This document shows positions 21,064 through 28,636 of a stretch of 45,920 nt of DNA, in pieces. The translations under genes were made by a program, and so were the position numbers. The notes under the pieces are model-generated. The model was not told the origin of the DNA. It made no database searches and worked only from the letters and a program-made list of their open reading frames with translations. The stretch is from a virus. The DNA is taken from the IMG/VR virus record IMGVR_UViG_3300048117_000532, positions 1-45,920 of that record; one strand, 5' to 3'. Numbering within the stretch: the first letter of the stretch is position 1; every line of letters starts with the position of its first letter.

Positions 21064-21995
21064 TGAAACTTCAAAACCCTATAGACGTTAATATTACAGA
21101 TAAAACTGTATCAGTTCTTTTAGCGGGTGGTTTGGGTAATATGATGTTTCAGACAGCAACCTTAATGGTCTACGCTAAAGAAATGGGTTATGACCCAATT
21201 GTTGGTTATTGGACTACACATCAATCAGAGAGTTCTAAATTTAATAAACATCTTAATCGAAATGGTAGAAATATACATTTTGACCCATGGGGTGGACACA
21301 TATTAAAAGACCCACATATATCATTTGGTGATGTTTACCCTAAATTACCGTGGTTCGATAGTAGACCTAATGCCTTTGAATGGTGGTTTGACCAAAGTTT
21401 AGGGTGGGATATAGATACTGGTGAAGGTGGAGTGTACTACGATTTAAAACAAAAAGTAAAACCACCTTACCTATTTCAGGGTTACTTTTTTAATAAATTG
21501 TATTGGCATCACGAGAGGGATTATATTTTAGAAATATTCGAACCTGATGAAAATATAACAAATTATATTGAATACAATTATGGTAGTTTATTTAAAAATA
21601 GTATATCCTTACATCTAAGAATGGGTGGAGGTAGACAAGATAATTTTTTTGATATAAAATTAATACCTGAAGAATGGGTTATTAAAATTTTAAATAATGA
21701 GAGTGAGGGACATAAAGTACTTGTGTTTTCAGATAATTTAGAATCTGCCAAAAATTTCGTAAACAAATTAGGGTTTCCTAAGGAAAAGTTTGTTTATATT
21801 GATGAAGACCCGTATATTGCGGTTCATATGATGAGTATGTGTGATAAACACATATTATCAAATTCAACGTTATCATTTTGGGGTGCGTATCTTGATAAAA
21901 AACAAGAAAATGAGTATACTTTTATTCATGAAAGTTTTTTTGAAAGACATCCTTATAGTATGATACCTTACAATAAATGGAAAATTAATAATTAA
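21063..21995 (+). CDS. GT11-like glycosyltransferase (alpha-1,2-fucosyltransferase family)
   Basis: A 310-residue protein with three motifs of the GT11 family in order: LLAGGLGNMMFQTA near the N-terminus, SLHLRMGG in the centre, and HILSNSTLSFWGAYL near the C-terminus. The family transfers fucose or a similar sugar from a GDP-sugar; the second motif normally reads HxRRGD, and the altered form here leaves donor and acceptor open. The start at 21063 is preferred because it overlaps the previous stop as TAATG; an in-frame ATG at 21033 lies inside the previous gene. Likely targets are host surface glycans or phage components. Confidence 0.82.
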   Translation: MKLQNPIDVNITDKTVSVLLAGGLGNMMFQTATLMVYAKEMGYDPIVGYWTTHQSESSKFNKHLNRNGRNIHFDPWGGHILKDPHISFGDVYPKLPWFDSRPNAFEWWFDQSLGWDIDTGEGGVYYDLKQKVKPPYLFQGYFFNKLYWHHERDYILEIFEPDENITNYIEYNYGSLFKNSISLHLRMGGGRQDNFFDIKLIPEEWVIKILNNESEGHKVLVFSDNLESAKNFVNKLGFPKEKFVYIDEDPYIAVHMMSMCDKHILSNSTLSFWGAYLDKKQENEYTFIHESFFERHPYSMIPYNKWKINN

Positions 21996-22006
21996 ATGAT
22001 AATACT

Positions 22007-22222
22007 ATGAGTGAAAAATTTGAAATACCAACAGAACGTATGAATATGTTAACAGGTAAACTTAGGGTACCTATTCATATCAATTACATATCGGATTATA
22101 TTTTATGTGAGTCTACAGAAAAAACTAGAATAATTTTAAAACAATTAATTAATAGAGACTTAATAGAGGTTAGTAAACACGCTGATGACTATTATGTTTT
22201 AAAAGCTAAAGGTAATGAGTAA
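22007..22222 (+). CDS. Small unknown protein, 71 aa
   Basis: Short helical protein; residues 25-65 (ISDYILCESTEKTRI, then LKQLINRDLIEVS, then YYVLKAK) have the helix-helix-hairpin order of a winged-helix DNA-binding domain, so a small regulator is possible. Its last eight bases overlap the DUF3310 gene, indicating coupling with that gene and the methyltransferase behind it. Confidence 0.6.
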   Translation: MSEKFEIPTERMNMLTGKLRVPIHINYISDYILCESTEKTRIILKQLINRDLIEVSKHADDYYVLKAKGNE

Positions 22223-22451
22223 AGAATTAGTATCACACCCTGACCATTATGGTGGTGAAGATAACCCATATGAGGTTATAAAAATAGCAGAAGCTACAGG
22301 GTTAGATGAAGATGCATATCTATTTAACGTATTAAAGTATATAGTTAGAAGTGGAAAAAAAGATGACAACCCACCTGTACAAGATTTAAAAAAAGCGTTA
22401 TTTTATTTAGATAGAAGAATTAAAACAATTGAACAAAATGGAGAAGAATAA
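22215..22451 (+). CDS. DUF3310 family protein
   Basis: A 78-residue protein matching the phage-typical DUF3310 pattern: HPDHYGGEDNPYEVIKIAEA, then FNVLKYIVRSGKKD, then DLKKALFYLDRRI. The family is common in tailed phages, stand-alone or fused to nucleotide-metabolism proteins. It overlaps the preceding gene by eight bases and the methyltransferase by fourteen. Confidence 0.88.
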   Translation: MSKELVSHPDHYGGEDNPYEVIKIAEATGLDEDAYLFNVLKYIVRSGKKDDNPPVQDLKKALFYLDRRIKTIEQNGEE

Positions 22452-23307
22452 AATTTATTGCGGTGATGGCCGTAAACTTATGTCGGAGATGTCCGAAAAA
22501 ACTGTAGACTTAGTTGTTACTAGTCCACCTTATGGTGTTGGTATTGATTATGATAGTTGGGATGATGATAAAGAAATAGCCGAGTACTGGAAATTTACAA
22601 GAGAATGGTTAAGAGAGACTTATCGAGTACTTAAAGACGATGGTCGTATAGCACTAAACATTCCTTACGAAATTAACAGACAAAAAAAAGGTGGTAGAAT
22701 ATATTTTTCTGCTGAATTTTGGATGATAATGAAAGAGATTGGGTTTGGTTTCTTTGGTATTGTAGATTTAGAAGAAGATTCCCCACATCGTTCAAAAACA
22801 ACTGCTTGGGGTAGTTGGATGAGCCCGTCTTCACCATATATCTATAATCCTAAGGAGTGTGTGATTCTTGCTTATAAGAAAAAACATAAGAAAGATATTA
22901 AAGGAACCCCTCAATGGAAAGGTGAGTTTCAAATGGTTCCTAATGAAAAAATTGAAGGTGAGTTTAGAAAGAAGTTAGTCTATGAGGATAAAGATAAAAA
23001 AGATTTTATGTCTTTAGTCTTTGGTCAGTGGAATTATTTTGCGGATACAAGACAAAAAACAAAGGCGACATTTTCATTGGATATACCATATAGGGCGATT
23101 AAAATTCTTTCATATAAAGAAGATGTAGTTATGGACCCATTCAACGGAAGTGGGACTACTTGTTTAGCTGCGGAAATGTTAGGTAGACCTTGGATTGGTA
23201 TGGATATCAGTAAAAATTACTGTGAAGTTGCCAGAGAAAGACTAAAAGAGTATCAAACTGAACAAAAACAGTTGAAGTTAGTTTTAGATGAACATACGAG
23301 AAATTAG
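22438..23307 (+). CDS. DNA methyltransferase, SPPY type (beta class)
   Basis: A 289-residue AdoMet-dependent DNA methyltransferase. The catalytic motif TSPPYGVG comes first and the AdoMet-binding motif DPFNGSGTTCLAAE near the C-terminus, the order of beta-class amino-methyltransferases. SPPY is most often linked with N4-cytosine methylation, but adenine modification cannot be excluded. It starts at the ATG at 22438; an upstream in-frame TTG at 22429 is less likely. No restriction enzyme gene is next to it, so it probably protects phage DNA from host restriction or marks it for regulation. Confidence 0.92.
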   Translation: MEKNKIYCGDGRKLMSEMSEKTVDLVVTSPPYGVGIDYDSWDDDKEIAEYWKFTREWLRETYRVLKDDGRIALNIPYEINRQKKGGRIYFSAEFWMIMKEIGFGFFGIVDLEEDSPHRSKTTAWGSWMSPSSPYIYNPKECVILAYKKKHKKDIKGTPQWKGEFQMVPNEKIEGEFRKKLVYEDKDKKDFMSLVFGQWNYFADTRQKTKATFSLDIPYRAIKILSYKEDVVMDPFNGSGTTCLAAEMLGRPWIGMDISKNYCEVARERLKEYQTEQKQLKLVLDEHTRN

Positions 23308-23458
23308 TATTAAGAACCACGACTCAATCACTATAGTAACAACTGATGGTCATGTAAAAACATTTAAAAAAGGAAGTCTAAGTAACCCTAAAAAAGTGTG
23401 GTTTGATAATATCATCGCATGTTCAATATCATTAATGAGTGAAACCCCTACAAAGTGA
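23288..23458 (+). CDS. Small unknown protein, 56 aa
   Basis: The ATG lies 20 bases inside the methyltransferase end, in another frame. The protein begins MNIREISIKNHDSITIVT and has alternating beta segments (ITIVTTDGHVKTF) and a C-terminal helix. The stop codon lies within the intrinsic terminator of the operon, as is common for the last gene. No family recognised. Confidence 0.6.
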   Translation: MNIREISIKNHDSITIVTTDGHVKTFKKGSLSNPKKVWFDNIIACSISLMSETPTK

Positions 23459-23468
23459 GGGGTTTTTT
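23445..23468 (+). terminator. Intrinsic terminator after the methyltransferase operon
   Basis: CCCCT, an eight-base loop containing the tga stop, AGGGG, then six T. It ends the 22007-23458 gene group before the lysozyme promoter. Confidence 0.85.
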
Positions 23469-23478
23469 GTTATTATAG

Positions 23479-23486
23479 ATATTTAT
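23479..23486 (+). promoter_or_regulatory. Putative late-type promoter for the lysozyme gene
   Basis: ATATTTAT followed by TAATAAAAG, directly after the terminator and 15 bases before the lysozyme ATG. Confidence 0.45.
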
Positions 23487-23500
23487 TAATAAAAGTTTTT

Positions 23501-24070
23501 ATGTCAAAGTTATTTATAAATGAATCGGAAGAGTCTCAAATACGTAAAATGTATTTAATTGAAAGTGACTCTGACAAAAAAGATGGTACGATAATGAAGG
23601 CCAGTCAAAACTTTTGGGACCATATTAAATTTGAAGAAGGTGACCCCAAAAAACCAATTGGTAACATAAAGGCGCCAGTATTAAAGGCTTATAAAGACAC
23701 AAGTGGAGTTTTAACTATCGGTTATGGACACACTGGTAGTGATGTAAAACGTGGTTTAGTGATAGATAAAAAAACTGCGTTAGAGTTACTTTATAAAGAT
23801 GCTTCGGAGGCTGCCGACTGCGTTAGAAGATTTTTAGGGGAATGGAAAGATAAAGGATTAAAAACGTATATGTTAACTCAAGGACAATTTGATTCGTTAA
23901 TATCATTAGTTTTTAATACTGGATGTGATTCAGTTAGAATGTCAAGATTTATACAATATGTTAAATCTGGTCAAAATAAAAAAGCGGCAGAAAGTATTTT
24001 ATCATATAAGTCCTCGAATGATGGTCTTAAGAATAGAAGAACAAAAGAAAAAAATATGTTTATATCATGA
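23501..24070 (+). CDS. Phage lysozyme, GH24 (T4 gpe type)
   Basis: A 189-residue muramidase cutting the MurNAc-GlcNAc bond. The Glu-Asp-Thr triad is visible as E45 or E46 (KFEEG), D66 (AYKDTSG) and T72 (LTIGYGH), with the Asp-Thr spacing of T4 lysozyme. The Glu-Asp spacing is longer because of an insert around residues 47-59. LTQGQFDSLISLVFNTG and KNRRTKEKNMF match the C-terminal lobe. About 33 extra N-terminal residues precede the domain; MSKLFINESEES contains I-N-E|S, a possible prohead-protease site. There is no signal peptide. The stop overlaps the next start by four bases. Confidence 0.92.
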   Translation: MSKLFINESEESQIRKMYLIESDSDKKDGTIMKASQNFWDHIKFEEGDPKKPIGNIKAPVLKAYKDTSGVLTIGYGHTGSDVKRGLVIDKKTALELLYKDASEAADCVRRFLGEWKDKGLKTYMLTQGQFDSLISLVFNTGCDSVRMSRFIQYVKSGQNKKAAESILSYKSSNDGLKNRRTKEKNMFIS

Positions 24071-26445
24071 AAAAATTAATTAAAGAATCAGGATTAAGAA
24101 ATATCAACGATTTATCTAAGAGATATGAGAAAGCTAAAATATATTTTCATCAAGATTTAGACGGTGTTACGACTGCCTTAGCTATGAAAAATTATTTAGA
24201 GAATAATGGAATTAAAGTTGTTGATTCTGAAATAATACAATACGGTGATAAGGAATTTGCGGTAAAGAAACAAGATGCTAAAGGTGATACGATGCCGGTT
24301 TTAGTTGATTTCGCACATGGAAAGCCGATGTTTGTTGTACATACAGACCATCATGATAGTCAAACAGGTGTGGAAGGCGACACATCAACATCATTCAGGT
24401 CGTCACGTTCAAATGTTGAGACTTTATCTCAAATAATGTCACCAAGTGATATCTTTACTGCCGATGATATTAGATTAATATCTACAGTCGATTCTGCAGA
24501 TTTTGCTAAGTATGGGTTAGAACCACAAGATATAATGAATTTTGTATTTAAATTACAAAAAGATAAGTCATTACAGAAAAATAAAATGGCCTTAGGTTTA
24601 GCAACTAACAAACTTATGTTAGCTTATAAGAATAAACCAGGTTTTATGGAAGATTTAGTAATGACATCTCAACCATCACTATTAAACATATTTCAAAACA
24701 TTAATAGATTAGCTGCTGAAAAGGGGTATGCGTTACCTGAAGAGATGGCTTTAAATCAAAAAGATTATGTACAGAAACAAAAAGATAGTGATAAAGTTTA
24801 TGTTGATGACGGAATTATAGTACAATACGGAGGAGGTTCAATGTTTAAACCAGGTTCTTATGACCGTTATACTCCATTTAAAAATAATCCTGAAGCTGAC
24901 TTTATAGTAATCGCTTGGCCAATGGGGTTAGTACAAGCGTCATGTAACCCATTTAAAGGTGAGAGAGAATTGAAAGGTGTTAACTTAGGTGATATAGCTC
25001 AAGAAGTATTAAGTAAATGGGAGAGTCAATTAAGAGAAAAGATAATTCCTTTATCTACTATCAAATGGATATCAGAAGGTAATAAACAATTTGGAGATGA
25101 GTCAGTTGGTTTCACTAATGCGGATTTAGAAGCCTTTTATGGTGATAAGGTTCGTTCAATGGATGGGGGTGATGACTATATGGAAAAATTAAAAGATATT
25201 ATGGACAAACCATCTACTAAGTTAACTGAAGATGAGTGGGCTATATTAGATAAGTTAGGTGTACCGGCATGGGAAATGATTCAAGCTAACTCAGGTGGAC
25301 ACAAATGTATTACAAACATATCTGCGTTAAATTACTTCGGAAGAGGTAAGAGAAAACCTGAAGGTAAGTACAAGTATAGTAAAGATAGAGGTGATTCACC
25401 ATATGTTAAGTTTGTTAAGATGATTCAAAAAGAGTTCGTAAGAAAACTTAAAGAAAAAATAAATGAATCAAAAGGATTAAATGAACAAGCAGACAAGGCT
25501 GAATTAGTCGATGCTGATAGTAATCAATTATTAGTTAATATTAACAATATTGAAGGTGACATCGAAAGAAGTGACCGTAAAAATATGAGATTTAAACAAG
25601 ATGTTGAGTCATTTCAGATTGGATTATCTTTATTAGGTTATGAATTACCGGTGTATGGTGTCGATGGGTTATTCGGACCCGAAACAGAAAGAGCGTTAAA
25701 TAAATTTAAGAGAGACAACAAATTAGAGGAAAACGGGATTTTTTCTACAGGAACTAAAGATTTAATGTATAATAAATTAAAAAATGAAAATATAGAAGAT
25801 AAGGATATAGAAAAATATACATATTCAAGTAAGGAGTTTACTACATTAGATGGTAAGATAACTCATACGTACTCAGGTAAAGCATCTAAAGGAATACAAA
25901 GATTAATTGATACTATGATTGAGAACGGTATTACAGACCCAGTCGCACAAATTGGTATGTTAGCGGTAATAGGTAAAGAAACTCATTTTATTAATAAAAA
26001 AGAAAGAGGTTATCATAATACATCTAATCGTAGAATTAATAAAATATTTTCAAAAACTAGAAAGATGTCTGATTCAGAATTAAATGATTTAAAGAGAGAC
26101 TATGATAAGTTTTTTAATTTAGTATATAATGGTAGAATTGGTAATAATAATAAAAATGATGGTTCAAAATACGTTGGTAGAGGTTATAACCAATTAACGG
26201 GTAAAGCTAATTATCAAAAATATGGAAATAAAGTTGGTATTGATATCGTTAGTGACCCTGATAAGATGTTAGATGATAAAACAGCTGCCGAAGTTGCTGT
26301 AAAATTCTTAATTAGTAAAGGTGTACCTGAGTTTAGTAACCCTAAAGAGTCTACATTATATTTTGCTGATGTTAATTCAGGAAGTCCTAAGAGAAGAGCT
26401 AGAGAACACTCAATTGAAGAATTACAAAAATTTGATATAGCTTAA
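24067..26445 (+). CDS. DHH phosphoesterase fused to peptidoglycan-binding and GH19-like hydrolase domains
   Basis: An unusual 792-residue fusion. Residues about 20-460 are a DHH/DHHA1 phosphoesterase: FHQD30-L-D32-G, then VHTD94-H-H-D97, then the late GGH (410-412). Family members hydrolyse nanoRNA, cyclic dinucleotides, single-stranded DNA or pyrophosphate. Residues about 500-575 match a peptidoglycan-binding domain (YGVDGLFGPETERALNKF). Residues about 605-792 resemble GH19 chitinase/endolysin, with IGKETHF and the signature GRGYNQLTGKANY. The linker contains I465-N-E467|S and L471-N-E473|Q, matching the prohead-protease pattern, and MKKLIKESG has I-K-E|S. Release of the hydrolase during head maturation is therefore possible. 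It overlaps the lysozyme stop and ends before a strong terminator. Confidence 0.87.
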   Translation: MKKLIKESGLRNINDLSKRYEKAKIYFHQDLDGVTTALAMKNYLENNGIKVVDSEIIQYGDKEFAVKKQDAKGDTMPVLVDFAHGKPMFVVHTDHHDSQTGVEGDTSTSFRSSRSNVETLSQIMSPSDIFTADDIRLISTVDSADFAKYGLEPQDIMNFVFKLQKDKSLQKNKMALGLATNKLMLAYKNKPGFMEDLVMTSQPSLLNIFQNINRLAAEKGYALPEEMALNQKDYVQKQKDSDKVYVDDGIIVQYGGGSMFKPGSYDRYTPFKNNPEADFIVIAWPMGLVQASCNPFKGERELKGVNLGDIAQEVLSKWESQLREKIIPLSTIKWISEGNKQFGDESVGFTNADLEAFYGDKVRSMDGGDDYMEKLKDIMDKPSTKLTEDEWAILDKLGVPAWEMIQANSGGHKCITNISALNYFGRGKRKPEGKYKYSKDRGDSPYVKFVKMIQKEFVRKLKEKINESKGLNEQADKAELVDADSNQLLVNINNIEGDIERSDRKNMRFKQDVESFQIGLSLLGYELPVYGVDGLFGPETERALNKFKRDNKLEENGIFSTGTKDLMYNKLKNENIEDKDIEKYTYSSKEFTTLDGKITHTYSGKASKGIQRLIDTMIENGITDPVAQIGMLAVIGKETHFINKKERGYHNTSNRRINKIFSKTRKMSDSELNDLKRDYDKFFNLVYNGRIGNNNKNDGSKYVGRGYNQLTGKANYQKYGNKVGIDIVSDPDKMLDDKTAAEVAVKFLISKGVPEFSNPKESTLYFADVNSGSPKRRAREHSIEELQKFDIA

Positions 26446-26461
26446 AACAATTAAGACAACT

Positions 26462-26818
26462 TTAAAATAAAGATAAGGAGACGATGTCTCCTTTTTTTAT
26501 GCCTTGTTCTTCACAAAAACCACCAAAGACCTCTAAAACTGTATCACCAAATCCTTGATATGATTCACAATTTTTCTTATCATTACATGGTTGACAGTTA
26601 GAATGAATTTTAGTTATTGTTGTTCCATCTATGAAAATAATGTCTAATGGTATAATACAATTATACATCCAAAAACTTTGTTCGGTACGTTCAGGCATAA
26701 AAAATAACATACCATCAAAGGACTCATCAAATCTTTTTCCCATCATTCCATCAGTTATGGATTTTTTAGTGGAAGAAACTTTGACTTTTAAAATATTATT
26801 TTCTATGATTACTTTCAT
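26462..26818 (-). CDS. DUF192 family protein
   Basis: A 118-residue protein matching the DUF192 (COG1430) pattern: GMLFFMPE, then SFWMYNCIIPLDIIFID, and near the C-terminus TVLEVFGGFCEEQGIKKGD. Many cellular members are exported; this one lacks a signal peptide. The insert HSNCQPCNDKKNCESY adds three cysteines not usual for the family and could bind a metal. The family's function is unknown. It stands alone on the reverse strand between a terminator and the divergent Nudix gene. Confidence 0.85.
   Translation of the reverse strand: MKVIIENNILKVKVSSTKKSITDGMMGKRFDESFDGMLFFMPERTEQSFWMYNCIIPLDIIFIDGTTITKIHSNCQPCNDKKNCESYQGFGDTVLEVFGGFCEEQGIKKGDIVSLSLF
26475..26498 (+). terminator. Intrinsic terminator after the DHH-hydrolase gene
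   Basis: AAGGAGAC, GAT, GTCTCCTT, then T-run: a perfect eight-base-pair stem. It lies inside the 3' end of the converging DUF192 gene and, because A-runs flank the other side, could stop transcription from both directions. Confidence 0.88.
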
Positions 26819-26820
26819 AC

Positions 26821-26830
26821 TAATAAATAT
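26821..26830 (-). promoter_or_regulatory. Possible late-type box next to the DUF192 start
   Basis: The coding strand reads ATATTTATTA directly before the DUF192 ATG. Such close spacing would give a leaderless or nearly leaderless message, so this instance is weaker than the others. Confidence 0.3.
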
Positions 26831-26845
26831 CCAATAAAACTAATA

Positions 26846-27253
26846 ATGAAAAAATACGCAGGAATAATCGTAAGATGTGATAATAAGGTGTTACTTTGTA
26901 AAAGAAACTCACAAACAACTCTACCAGGTTTTTGGTCATGTCCCGCAGGTAGTGTGGAAGAAGATGAGCCAACTAAAGACGCTGCGATTAGAGAGTTTAT
27001 AGAAGAGACTGATTTACCTGTGTTAGGAGACATAGAGTTTGCCGCGGTAATAAAAAGGTATAACAGAGACGGAAGTAAAGTTAAAGGTATGTTTTATACC
27101 TACCTTATGGATGTTGAAGAAGAGATGTTTCCTGATTTAGAAAACGCTTATGATGGGGACGAACACACGGAATGTGGGTATTTTGGTAAAGATGAATTAC
27201 CCGAACCAATGACAAAACAATTTAATAAACTTATAAAAATAATTTTAAAATGA
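26846..27253 (+). CDS. Nudix hydrolase
   Basis: A 135-residue protein with a nearly perfect Nudix box from G35 to L57: G-x5-E-x7-R49-E50-F-I-E53-E54-x-D-L, with Asp in place of the usual Gly near the end. The box binds Mg2+ and cleaves a nucleoside diphosphate linked to another group. The motif alone does not identify the substrate (oxidised dNTP, dinucleotide polyphosphate, NDP-sugar or NAD-like). Lack of extra domains fits a small MutT-like house-cleaning or signalling enzyme. Its end overlaps the next gene by four bases. Confidence 0.9.
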   Translation: MKKYAGIIVRCDNKVLLCKRNSQTTLPGFWSCPAGSVEEDEPTKDAAIREFIEETDLPVLGDIEFAAVIKRYNRDGSKVKGMFYTYLMDVEEEMFPDLENAYDGDEHTECGYFGKDELPEPMTKQFNKLIKIILK

Positions 27254-27474
27254 ACAAATTAGTAAATATGTTAAAAACATCTGCACAGGCAGATAAAGCA
27301 AAGGCATTATTATCACTTGAACTACTTGGTAGTAAAGCAGTAGGAATCGGAGACCACTCAACAGGGGACTTCTATAAAAACGCTGAAGAGGCGTTAGTAA
27401 TGTTAGTAGACGCGGACGATAGATTAAGTGCTTTAGATAAGTATTTTGATTCTAATGGAGTAATTATAGGGTAA
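27250..27474 (+). CDS. Small helical protein, 74 aa
   Basis: The sequence DKAKALLSLELLGSKAVGI, then GDHSTGDFYKNAEEALVML, then DADDRLSALDKYF predicts three helices. I recall similar short proteins in T4-like marine phages but cannot name a family. It is coupled to the Nudix gene (ATGA) and is the last gene before the large non-coding region. Confidence 0.68.
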   Translation: MNKLVNMLKTSAQADKAKALLSLELLGSKAVGIGDHSTGDFYKNAEEALVMLVDADDRLSALDKYFDSNGVIIG

Positions 27475-27520
27475 ATATCCAATAATTTTAATACAAAACA
27501 CAAAAAAACCCTTAAAGGGC

Positions 27521-27550
27521 TTGTCTGAGAGTAATTTTTTTGTATATTTG
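27521..27550 (+). promoter_or_regulatory. Bacteroidota-type promoter P1 upstream of the large RNA
   Basis: TTG at 27521-27523, 19 bases, then TATATTTG at 27543-27550. This fits the Bacteroidota sigma-A consensus. Transcription would start near 27556 and run into the structured RNA. Confidence 0.65.
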
Positions 27551-27621
27551 TATAACTTTTGAGATTTATTGGAGTATTTATATCTTACCCAACAGAAAAT
27601 CAGAAAGTTTTTAAAAAAAAG

Positions 27622-27653
27622 TTTGACAGATTAAAAAATTTGTTGTAGTTTTG
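27622..27653 (+). promoter_or_regulatory. Bacteroidota-type promoter P2 of the large RNA
   Basis: TTTG at 27622-27625 (within GTTTGACA), exactly 20 bases, then TAGTTTTG at 27646-27653: a full match to TTTG-N20-TAnnTTTG. Expected start near 27658-27660, just before the first hairpin of the RNA. It is among the strongest promoters in the window. Confidence 0.75.
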
Positions 27654-27657
27654 TAAA

Positions 27658-28572
27658 ACAATTCAGTAAGAGTACTGAAGACGTTCTTTGAAAATATTAG
27701 TAAGTGTCACCTTAACCATCACAGTTTGTGAAAGGAATACAAAAGATTAACCCCTTTTTCTTAAACGGTTAAGTATGACATTTGACGGCGGTTTAGCGTC
27801 GTTAGATAACCCCAGCAATGGGACTAAAGGGATTGAAACGAGAATAGTACATCGTGAATATTCGCAGAGTTTACTCTGACAACTAAACAAAGTGGCTACG
27901 GTCAAGACCCTAAGGGCAACTGCTAAAGGGACGAGACCACTCTGAGTCCGTGGAATATCAGAGTTGAGATAGTGATATCAATAGGAAAAGCTACAGGTGA
28001 CGGTTCGACACACCCTGTCAGGTGTTGTAGGGCTGAGTACCAGTACAAAGGAATTCCGATACGATAAGTTAACGTATTCCTGAAGTACCGTAAGTTGACA
28101 GACTTACAGAGAGGTGTGAAGCATTTTGTTTTCAAAAGAAACGAAACTTCTCCCGAAGCACATCTTTCTCATTTCCATCGTTACTTTTACTAAAACTAAA
28201 AGAGAGCAAAAGTTCTTCGGGCGTTGACAACGAAAGGTGTCTAACACTTCGAGTCAATAGACTAACGAAGTCATCGGTAGACCGCAAGTCTCCTGATGTC
28301 AATTATCAAATACCTGGTGGGATGGCCGTCCCTTAGTGAACTCGCAAGGTTTGACAGAGTAAAGTAGTAGTTGAGTAGTTGTTAACGAAAAGAGTGGTTC
28401 ACTCAAATAACCGACACTGACTTGATACTTTCGGCAACGAGAGTGGATACATGAGCAACCGATATAGGGTAATCTCACTAAAGACAAGTCACCATAAACG
28501 TGTAATCTCAGCGTTCTATACTCTATTATATATCTTCCTTAACCTCAGTTCTAACCGACTGAGGTTTTTTTT
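27658..28572 (+). ncRNA. Large structured non-coding RNA, about 0.9 kb (GOLLD/ROOL-like candidate)
   Basis: No forward protein frame crosses this stretch. It is bounded by a consensus promoter and an intrinsic terminator, and is less AT-rich than its surroundings. Many local helices can be read: 27662-27667/27674-27679; 27865-27869/27874-27878 (loop TTTA); 27939-27945/27958-27964; 27991-27995/28026-28030 enclosing 27996-27999/28011-28014; 28059-28063/28073-28077; 28090-28094/28103-28107; 28152-28158/28215-28221; 28319-28322/28329-28332; 28392-28396/28400-28404; and 28426-28433/28438-28445 capped by a GCAA tetraloop. Nested long helices, a GNRA loop and A-rich joints are typical of the giant ornate RNAs (GOLLD, ROOL) of phages and prophages. 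Family membership is not proven; it may be a new class. Confidence 0.82.
28543..28572 (+). terminator. Intrinsic terminator of the large RNA
   Basis: CCTCAGT, eight-base loop, ACTGAGG, then eight T. A perfect seven-base-pair stem that defines the 3' end of the RNA. Confidence 0.9.
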
Positions 28573-28583
28573 ATGCTCAATAA

Positions 28584-28615
28584 TTTGTGTAAGTGAATAT
28601 TATTCACTATATTTG
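28584..28615 (+). promoter_or_regulatory. Bacteroidota-type promoter for the small-gene cluster
   Basis: TTTG at 28584-28587, 20 bases, TATATTTG at 28608-28615, followed by the ATG at 28637. A consensus host-type promoter, probably active early in infection. Confidence 0.75.
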
Positions 28616-28636
28616 TATAAATAAAAAAATAAAATT

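Noticed and set aside
19836-22437. Longer starts for three genes (19836, 21033 and TTG at 22429)
   Set aside because: Each would extend the overlap with the preceding gene, while ATG codons at 19863, 21063 and 22438 fit the ATGA/TAATG coupling of this genome or are standard starts.
27509-27519. CCCTTAAAGGG palindrome after the 74-aa gene as a terminator
   Set aside because: The stem would have almost no loop and is not followed by a T-run.
27991-28030. GGTTCGA sequence in the large RNA that looks like a tRNA T-arm
   Set aside because: No acceptor stem, D-arm or anticodon arm fits around it; the bases are better used by the CTACA/TGTAG and GGTG/CACC helices.
27923-28487. Two reverse-strand open frames (27923-28135 and 28299-28487) inside the large RNA
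   Set aside because: Both lie across the hairpins of the structured RNA, lack promoter and neighbours, and have atypical composition; the RNA explanation accounts for the sequence.
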